From contig JALLAP010000614.1 in NCBI GenBank assembly GCA_036939355.1, positions 1 through 11,759 on the forward strand: a stretch of 11,759 nucleotides of DNA. The letters run 5' to 3'. The notes beneath the pieces are model-generated. The model saw nothing but the letters and a program-made list of their open reading frames with translations. It did no database searches and was not told where the DNA came from. Shown in pieces: positions 6,022 to 11,759 of this stretch. Source of the DNA: Thalassiosira profunda. Lineage: Eukaryota > Bacillariophyta > Thalassiosirophyceae > Thalassiosirales > Thalassiosiraceae. Position numbers and translations under genes: made by a program. How positions within the stretch are numbered: position 1 is the stretch's first letter; each line of letters begins with the position of its first letter.

Positions 6022-9000
6022 TCACTGTGCTCGTTCCCCTCTCTTCTTTCCCGTTGTCTCTGAATCTTCTGACGCTCCTGATGAAGACGGAGCAGCCATT
6101 TCCGACAGGAGTATCAACGAGGTAGAGTACGTCACTGCGTACAGATCCCTAATGAGCTGTTGCATCGGAAGGACGCCTTCATACGAGCCAAAGTGAGGCT
6201 GCCCTTCTTGAGTTGCCCAGCCATGCCCTCGCACCCACGTTGGCGAGCACCGCATCATGCTCGTGTCGATGCGTGGGTAGCCCTCGGGAAGCACGCTTGC
6301 TTCATCAGAAGAGGTCTCATAAACAGCGCGGATCCCATCGAGTGAACACCCCGGTTGACTCAGATCACGGCTTCCGCGTTGTGAGAAGTGCACAAACGCC
6401 GTGGGATGAGTGAGCCATCCCAAAATCTTGGCAACGATGCCAAACAGAGGCCGAGCAGGAGCCGACTCTGCGATCTGGACGTAATCGCTCGTGACAAACA
6501 ACTCAATCTGTCTCGCCATACGATCAAAGTCCGTGCCCATCAGTCTCAGGAGCTCCCGCGCCCTCTCTGGCTGGACTTTGAGATAGCCACGCAAGAATTG
6601 CACAAATACCTCCTCAAGCATCTCGGCCAATGCAAGGTTAGGCTCGATGCCCAAGCGATGTCGCCCTTCCCAGCTCGAGGCGGCAAGGAGACTCGATGCA
6701 AACAGACCCGCGCCCAGCTGCTCGATGAGCGACACTTGAAAGCGCTCGTTGCGATCATAGAGGATGTTGTGCTGCGCGTGAATGTGGGAGGGATCAAATC
6801 GCTCGATCGCCTGCGTTTTGTTGAGGATGTGCTTGAGGTCCCCAAGCCCGCTTGCCCTCACGTTTGGAGCTGCCAATCCAGCGAAGCCACGGGCGATACG
6901 ACCGGCGCCTCCGCGGAAACGAGTCAAGAACGTCTCAAACGACCACAAATGTGGCCGCCCCTCGCGAGCATCATGCTGTATGTCGATCAACGTGCCATGC
7001 ATCAGCCCATTGCGAGCCAGGCACGCATAATCGTACGCCGCCTTGAGGATTCCTGCCCGACACTCGTCAAGGGGGAGCTCTGGGTCGTTCACATACTTCG
7101 TGTATCCTCTTGGAGGGCGATAGAGGAGCGCAGTAATTCCTTCCGGTCGATCGCTCACTTCAAAACGATGAAAGCCCTGCGAACGTTGTCCCTCGACTGC
7201 CTCCCTGAACTCTTCGGGCAACTCCGTTATTGTGATGAGCTCAGCTTGGGACGGATAATCGCTCTCAAGATGCAATCGTTCTTTCAGGGCCGCCATGGAT
7301 GCGTCCATCGCCGCTTCCTTTGCAAGTGGATGGGGATCCTTGCTCTCCTCGAACGTCTTGCTAAGCTTCAGCGCGTATTCTGCCTCTCCATTGTGAGTGC
7401 TGAAGAAAAGCGTGCGACCTGCGGCTCTTCGGCTTGTGAGATCAATGCCGTGCTCCTCCAAAAATACGCGAAGATCGGTGCACGCTCGCGGAGTGGGCAG
7501 AGACTCGACACACGGGATGGCAGCGGCTCCATCTTCCACGAGATTGTTGGAGTCTGAGTACGTGTTGGAGCCCAGATGAAGAGCGAAGAGCATCCGCACG
7601 AGCGTCGCCCACGCTTCGTGGTTCGTGATGGCATCGCATCCGTCCGCCAAAGTCAGAGCATACATTTGCGGAAGTCTGCCCAAGGATGCAATCATCGCAT
7701 CATTCAATTCCACGGGATCGCCTTTGCCGCTGGCCCACTGCATCAATTCCTCCACCGGTAGTTCTGAGTCAAAGACATGGTGCATGATGGCTATGATGCT
7801 CTTGCGATTCAAGACTCGTCCCGTGTCGAGGTTGACAATGAGATCCACTGAAATCCATTCAGTGTACCCAAGCGAGTTTGGGACCTGCGGATTGGGAGCC
7901 GCAGCGCCAAACAATCGTAAGAGAAACACCATTTCTACCTCAAGACGATCGAAGGCAAAGTCGAGAGCACTCTGGCCGTAACAATTGCGTTTGCTCAAAT
8001 CAAGACTGCCCCCGCAGTTCACGAGTAGCGGCTTGGCGAACTTCAACTGTCGCTTCTTCACCAGAAAATGGAGAGCTGTATTGCCGTATCGATCGAGTGG
8101 CTGATTTAGGATCGAAGCGGCCCTGTCAGAAAGCGAGTCAACTCCACATTCAGCAAAGCGGCCAAGCTTGGCGACCGTGTCGACAAAATCTCGATGCGAA
8201 TCCACATCGCGAAAGTCAACAGGCTGGAAGAGCTTCAGGAATCGCGAAAAGATTCGCCTACAGATGCCCTCTGCCGTCCACGCATCCTTCTCCGGTATGG
8301 CCTCGCCTCGAGTAATGAAGTAATTCGGCACCAGACCAATCCTCGTCCGTAGAGTCTGCACCTGTCTCTTGAATAGATAGTCAAGACACTCCAACTCGTC
8401 GCGATCATCAATGGCGCCATAATTGCCAGGGCCATCCCCAAGCCCCCCAAATCCAGCGGAAGATTCTGCGTATCTTAGTCTTCCTTCACCAGCAGGGGCC
8501 GAAGCAAAGGAGGTCCCGGCGAACTGAGTATCCTGGTTTGGCTCCTGCGCCAACGACACAGGGAGCAAGGCATTGAAGTGTTTGGCAAGCGTGCGGCTGT
8601 ACAGCGACGTCGAGTAGTACGAATACCGCTTGGCGCCGCGTTGGACTGCAATGGCTAGCACAGAGACCAAAGCAGCGCGATGGACCAGTTTGGACGAGTA
8701 GCAAGCGTACCCGAGGACGAAGATGGAGGCGAAGGTGCACGTAGCATGGTACGTCATGTGAATGAGAACGTCCCGTCGTTCGAAGTGATTGGCCTCGATT
8801 TGCTTCCGAGACACGCCCCGGGGTCGACGCCAAAGAGTCTCTCCCAATGCGATGCATGCACCTCCACGCATGAAGGCGTGGAAACAAGTATCCCAACGTG
8901 GCGCCACGGTCCGCCCATCGGGCCCTGTCCTGTCTTTTCCCGGAAGATCGATGCCAATGTACAGCATCCAAATCAGATAGAGGACGAACCACAGCAGGTA

Positions 9001-9928
9001 GAGGACGAGGGCGTTGCCGGCGACGCTGCCCCACAAATGTCTCATCTTCGCAGCTGCCCCAGTCTCGACTGGCAGAAAGTGCACTGCATCCAAGTAGTTG
9101 AGATGGAAGAAGCTTGGCCAGGCGGCGCGGATCTCGTCGGAATGCCAGCGCAAGCTGTACGCCTCCATCGGAGGAAAGATGTGTATGAACAGGCCAGTCA
9201 TCGTGTCAACGTCGTGAAAGAGGAGTGCAATGTAGGGAAGGGCCGCTGTCGCCGCCAGGAGGGGACCGCAAGATGTGCCCAAAACCGCCATGAACAAATG
9301 CTTGCGTATCGAATCCGATAGTACGATGACATCCTCGCTGATGAATTTGACGATGACAGAGTGCAGCACCAGGGCAACGAGCGACAGGACCGCAATCACG
9401 TTCGCCACCCAACAAAAGTCGAGATAATAGAGGCACTTGCTCAATGGCTTGGCGTGGCATCGGTGGTACTGATTCAACGGGATAAGGAAGATCATCTCCA
9501 CAAGATAAAGAATCCAGAAGTGTTGCTTGCAGGCGAAAAAAACGTAGGCGATGAGGAAGGTGTTGAGCACTCCTAGAACGAAATGATGCTCTTGGAAAGC
9601 CTCGGCCATCAGCTGCTTGACCAGGCCGTCCACCTCGCCGACCACCTCGCTGCCAGAGATTTGAGTAAGAGAATACCATACATCTCAGTAACACAAGATA
9701 CAGCGCAACGTACCGGATCGTTTCCACCTCTTCTTTCGTGAACTGCTTGTCGTTGATGGTGACGGAGGCGCCGGAGGAGGATCTCTGCGACGAGTAGATG
9801 TGCTCGTCCATCACAATGCTTTCGCGCGTACGATAAAAGAGCGGAAAGTCGGCGGCCCTGTCCCTCCCGCCCTTGCTCGGGCGAGGGCGGCGGCCGCCCG
9901 TGAACGAGTCGATTCCTTCGATGGCCAT
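6022..9928 (-). CDS. GPC1: GPC1-like glycerophosphocholine acyltransferase fused to ankyrin repeats and an unassigned C-terminal region (2 exons)
   Basis: Exons 9714-9928 and 6022-9649 join to 1280 residues. The N-terminal 72 residues are hydrophilic. Residues about 95-410 form a multi-pass region (segments near 95-112, 116-131, 145-170, 190-215, 284-304, 375-389, 392-408). It carries the GPC1/DUF2838 signatures YYLDFCWVANV, CGPLLAA and FHDVDTMTGLFIHIFPP followed by LRW, and a late RGAKRYSYYS. Known GPC1 enzymes move an acyl group from acyl-CoA to glycerophosphocholine, making lysophosphatidylcholine in endomembranes. Residues about 592-655 hold two ankyrin-like repeats (YGNTALHFLVKK and YGQSALDFAF). 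The remaining roughly 550 residues include a striking segment at about 943-990 (YDYACLARNGLMHGTLIDIQ and following) that I cannot assign. Yeast and plant GPC1 proteins are far shorter, so the fusion is unusual. In-frame ATGs further upstream (10033, 10054, 10078) could extend the N-terminus; 9928 was chosen for its AAATGGCC context. The last 30 residues are polar. Confidence 0.85.
9650..9713 (-). other. Intron of the GPC1-like gene
   Basis: This is a 64-nt intron with donor GTACGT after CGATCCG and acceptor TGGCAG before CGAGGTGG. It is phase 2, and its removal joins EVETIR to EVVGEVDG. Without splicing, translation continues in another frame to 9206 with no homology I recognise. Confidence 0.85.
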
Positions 9929-10302
9929 TTCGATTGAAAAGTAGTGAGGAGCTGTTGCTTTGCGGTTGCGTTGTTGCTCTTGCTCCTGCTGTCTCTTTGA
10001 CGCCAGGGTTCGCTTCCAACAAATCTTGGTCATGGTGTCCCTTGCTGTTCTCATTCTCGAGTGACAGAGTTCGAACACAAACTAGAGTTCATTGAAGTCT
10101 TTCCGACCTCAGATAGAGCTGAGATGGCGGAAATCAGATACATCGATGCATCAGATGATTAGAGACAGAACCCGCGCAAAGGCAAGTGGCATGTATGATT
10201 TCGTTACGGTCTGCGATTGTAGCTTCTCCACAATCTGCTCTCTGGCATAGCAAACGGGCCGGCAAAACGCTCTTGATGATGAGAGCTCGCCTTCGCTCCT
10301 CC
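9929..10302. promoter_or_regulatory. Upstream region of the GPC1-like gene and 3' end of the next gene
   Basis: The 374-nt gap lies between two minus-strand genes in tandem, so it should carry the 3' UTR of the upstream gene and the promoter and 5' UTR of the GPC1-like gene. A short inverted repeat, CTCAG-6 nt-CTGAG, lies near 10110. A Gln/Arg-rich in-frame extension reaches 10078 and may be either 5' UTR or N-terminus. Nothing else is supported. Confidence 0.5.
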
Positions 10303-11044
10303 CTATCCTGCGTCGTCGTGAGTGGATGAATGTATCCTCCTTTTGACTCCCCATTTCATCTCCGCCAGGCGAGCAAACATGCGCACCGGTCGCCGCTTGG
10401 ATTGCGCTGTTTTCTCCATGCATTGCAGACGGTGCAGATTGGTTAGCGGCGACACCTCGGATTCCGACAACGACGTGGGAGGGGTGACGGGATGATGCCT
10501 GTCATCCATTGGCCGGGGCGTCTGTGGTACGTGCTGTTTCTCATTGGTTCGGCTCGATTGATTCGGCGAGCCGACAAATTCTAGGAACGCCTCGAAGGTT
10601 TCGCCGATGCCATCATCATCTGTAAGTGCGTCCACGTGTATGCCTTCGGCAGCCCTCATGCGGCCGTCCGCGTCTGTAAATGCATCCATCGCGCATCGCC
10701 CTTCCTGGATCGGGTACAGCTGCCTCTCCATCCACGATGATGGACCCCGCGCGTCGTCGCTTCTCTCCCTGTCGTACAGTCGCAGCACCGCGGTGTTGTA
10801 CGCCTCCTCCGTCGCGACGCCCTGCAACTCCTCATCTGGGCCGTCCGGGAGGGAGCATCGAGGGTGAGTTCGCATCAATATCATTCGATGACACATCAGA
10901 TGCATCAAAATGCGCTCGGCGCTGCATGAAACCTAGGCGACGATCCAACTCACCTCGCCGCACCGTCACCGGGGCATCGCAGAGGATTCGGTTGAGGATG
11001 AGCGCGTGCGGCTCCGTCTCGAATTGGACGACGGTGGGCACCAT
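10303..11044 (-). CDS. Uncharacterised 207-residue protein (2 exons)
   Basis: Exons 10954-11044 and 10303-10835 join to 207 residues; the start context CGCCATGG is good. I do not recognise the family. Exon 1 gives MVPTVVQFETEPHALILNRI, then CDAPVTVRR, joined to DEELQGVATEEAYNTAVLRLYD. The N-terminal third looks folded, with alternating strand- and helix-like runs. The middle is acidic (DAFTDADGRM, DALTDDDGIGETFEAFLEFV). The region at about 140-165 is Pro/Ser-rich (PQTPRP, SLSESEVSPL), and the C-terminus is basic (KRRPVRMFARLAEMKWGVKRR). No signal peptide or membrane segment is seen. The exon structure rests on a strong GTGAGT donor, a CCCAG acceptor after a pyrimidine-rich run, and an uninterrupted frame, not on homology. 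The last exon could contain a further intron. Confidence 0.6.
10836..10953 (-). other. Intron of the uncharacterised gene
   Basis: This is a 118-nt phase-1 intron with donor GTGAGT after GCGGCGAG and acceptor GGCCCAG before ATGAGGAG. A pyrimidine-rich stretch (CTCCCTCCCGG) precedes the acceptor. Splicing makes a GAT codon at the junction and keeps the long downstream frame. Confidence 0.65.
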
Positions 11045-11370
11045 GGCGTCGCGATTTGTGGGAGTAGCACGCTTGTTTGCAATTCAACAACTGCCCAATA
11101 GTACTGCCATAACGTGATTGAGCACGAAATCACGTGAGTGTCATTCTGTGCTTCAGCGTCGGTCTACGCTGCGTGGACCATGCTCGTAGCGCTGCCATTC
11201 CCCCACCGCGGAGCACCGAGTACATTGCAGTATTGCGACGCTCTAGAGAGGGCGCTGCACATTCCATCCCGCACCGGCAGCTCCTTTGTGTGCCATACAC
11301 ATTGTTCCTTTACTAGCACACATTCTCTATCAATATCGGTTCGCAATTCCTCGATACCAGTTGCAGCCTC
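11045..11370. promoter_or_regulatory. Promoter region of the uncharacterised gene and 3' end of the ATP-grasp gene
   Basis: The 326-nt stretch separates two minus-strand genes. It should contain the 3' UTR of the ATP-grasp gene at the right and the promoter of the 207-residue gene at the left. The short frames in it look random. A perfect inverted repeat at 11112-11135 is listed separately. Confidence 0.5.
11112..11135. promoter_or_regulatory. Inverted repeat ACGTGATT-8 nt-AATCACGT with a G-box (CACGTG)
   Basis: Two perfectly complementary 8-bp arms flank the spacer GAGCACGA. The right arm overlaps a complete CACGTG at 11131-11136, the core site of bZIP and bHLH factors. It lies about 68-91 nt upstream of the start codon of the minus-strand 207-residue gene, a suitable promoter distance. 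The structure is seen directly; the regulatory role is inferred. Confidence 0.45.
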
Positions 11371-11759
11371 TTAATCAATCCCCCGGTCCGCGAGGCTGAT
11401 ATTCTGGAAGTTCATCGTGGAAACCGCACCCATCAATCTACTCGATTGCTTCAGCTCAAAGAGTTGGTTGTTCTTCTCCATTGCCCGGATCGTCGCGATG
11501 TCCCGCTTCACCACTTCCTCGTCTTCGTGAAGAAGGATGACGCTACCCACACTCGTGACCAGGTCGACCGTGTGCTCAACCTTGCACCCCTTCGAAATGC
11601 CCGTCTCCAAGTACACGAACGATTCCAGCTCCTTGATATCATCGTACCCCGGCGTGCCGATGACATCGCCCTGCGCAAATGACACCAAAATTACTTCCTG
11701 ACCGAAAGCCTTGGCCGGGCTGGGCGGGATGGTGGGCAGGGAAGCGAACGCCTTCTTGT
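11371..11759 (-). CDS. C-terminal part of a probable ATP-grasp enzyme (5' end outside window)
   Basis: The frame is open from the right edge to a TAA at 11371, giving about 129 C-terminal residues; the rest of the gene lies beyond the window. The sequence contains GDVIGTPGYDDIKELESFVY, then GCKVEHTVDLVTSVGSVILL and HEDEEVVKRDIATIRAME followed by LFEL. This order (a short strand, a Pro/Ser-Phe turn, a loop with a charged residue before TVDLxT, a valine-rich strand, then HxDxEVVxxDxxxIR) resembles the end of ATP-grasp ligases of the amino-acid-ligase type found in bacteria and many algae. The catalytic ATP-binding core would be upstream and is not visible, so substrate and reaction cannot be named. 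The final 28 residues (about SSRLMGAVSTMNFQNISL) are of unknown role. Confidence 0.65.
   Translation of the reverse strand, partial: KKAFASLPTIPPSPAKAFGQEVILVSFAQGDVIGTPGYDDIKELESFVYLETGISKGCKVEHTVDLVTSVGSVILLHEDEEVVKRDIATIRAMEKNNQLFELKQSSRLMGAVSTMNFQNISLADRGID

Noticed and set aside
6700..6800. HGTLIDIQHD in the GPC1 fusion considered as a kinase/phosphotransferase catalytic loop
   Set aside because: The spacing to a downstream metal-binding Asp and an upstream Lys is not recognisable, so no kinase call is made.
6388..7557. 389-codon plus-strand frame opposite the C-terminus of the GPC1 fusion
   Set aside because: The minus-strand frame is continuous with the ankyrin and acyltransferase parts, while the plus-strand product shows no domain or coherent composition.
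10151..10423. 90-codon minus-strand frame at the 3' end of the orphan gene, considered as an alternative last exon
   Set aside because: It would need an extra intron without good splice signals, and its composition is less protein-like than the basic tail in the chosen frame.
11660..11700. Possible short intron (GTAATT...GCGCAG) in the ATP-grasp fragment
   Set aside because: It would be only about 28 nt, too short for a spliceosomal intron, and the unspliced frame reads through to the window edge.
1..11759. tRNA, rRNA, transposon, long terminal repeats, CRISPR or viral genes
   Set aside because: None was found by eye on either strand; the only repeats are the short elements and in-frame repeats listed.

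Overview
This is a eukaryotic nuclear window holding six protein-coding genes. No RNA gene, transposon, CRISPR array or other prokaryote-style feature was seen. Four short spliceosomal introns (64-175 nt, GTGAGT or GTACGT donors, CAG acceptors) can be placed by reading-frame continuity. The SKP1 sequence, the short introns, moderate GC content, compact spacing and a large FG-GAP propeller protein suggest a unicellular stramenopile, most likely a diatom. That placement is an inference from family resemblance, not a database result.

Layout from left to right. (1) 42-1295, plus: a basic, probably nuclear protein with a possible TFIIS-N-type helical bundle and a stretch resembling Elongin A; its frame is open to the left edge. 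(2) 1497-2299, minus, three exons: SKP1, the adaptor of SCF ubiquitin ligases. (3) 2300-2833: a divergent promoter region with several short palindromes. (4) 2834-5956, plus, one exon: a 1040-residue protein with a low-complexity, Gln-rich and Arg/Ser-rich N-terminal half, seven recognisable FG-GAP-like propeller repeats, and an RS-rich tail. (5) 6022-9928, minus, two exons: a 1280-residue fusion of a multi-pass glycerophosphocholine acyltransferase (GPC1/DUF2838) module, an ankyrin pair and about 550 residues of unassigned C-terminal sequence. (6) 10303-11044, minus, two exons: a 207-residue protein of unknown function. (7) 11371 to the right edge, minus: the C-terminus of a probable ATP-grasp enzyme.

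The genes do not form an evident pathway. Genes 1/2 and 4/5 are convergent with gaps of 201 and 65 nt, and genes 2 and 4 are divergent across 534 nt. The most notable items are the acyltransferase-ankyrin-unknown fusion, the seven-repeat propeller inside an RS/polyQ protein with no visible signal peptide, and a SKP1 that stops before the usual C-terminal Trp-Cys-Glu segment.
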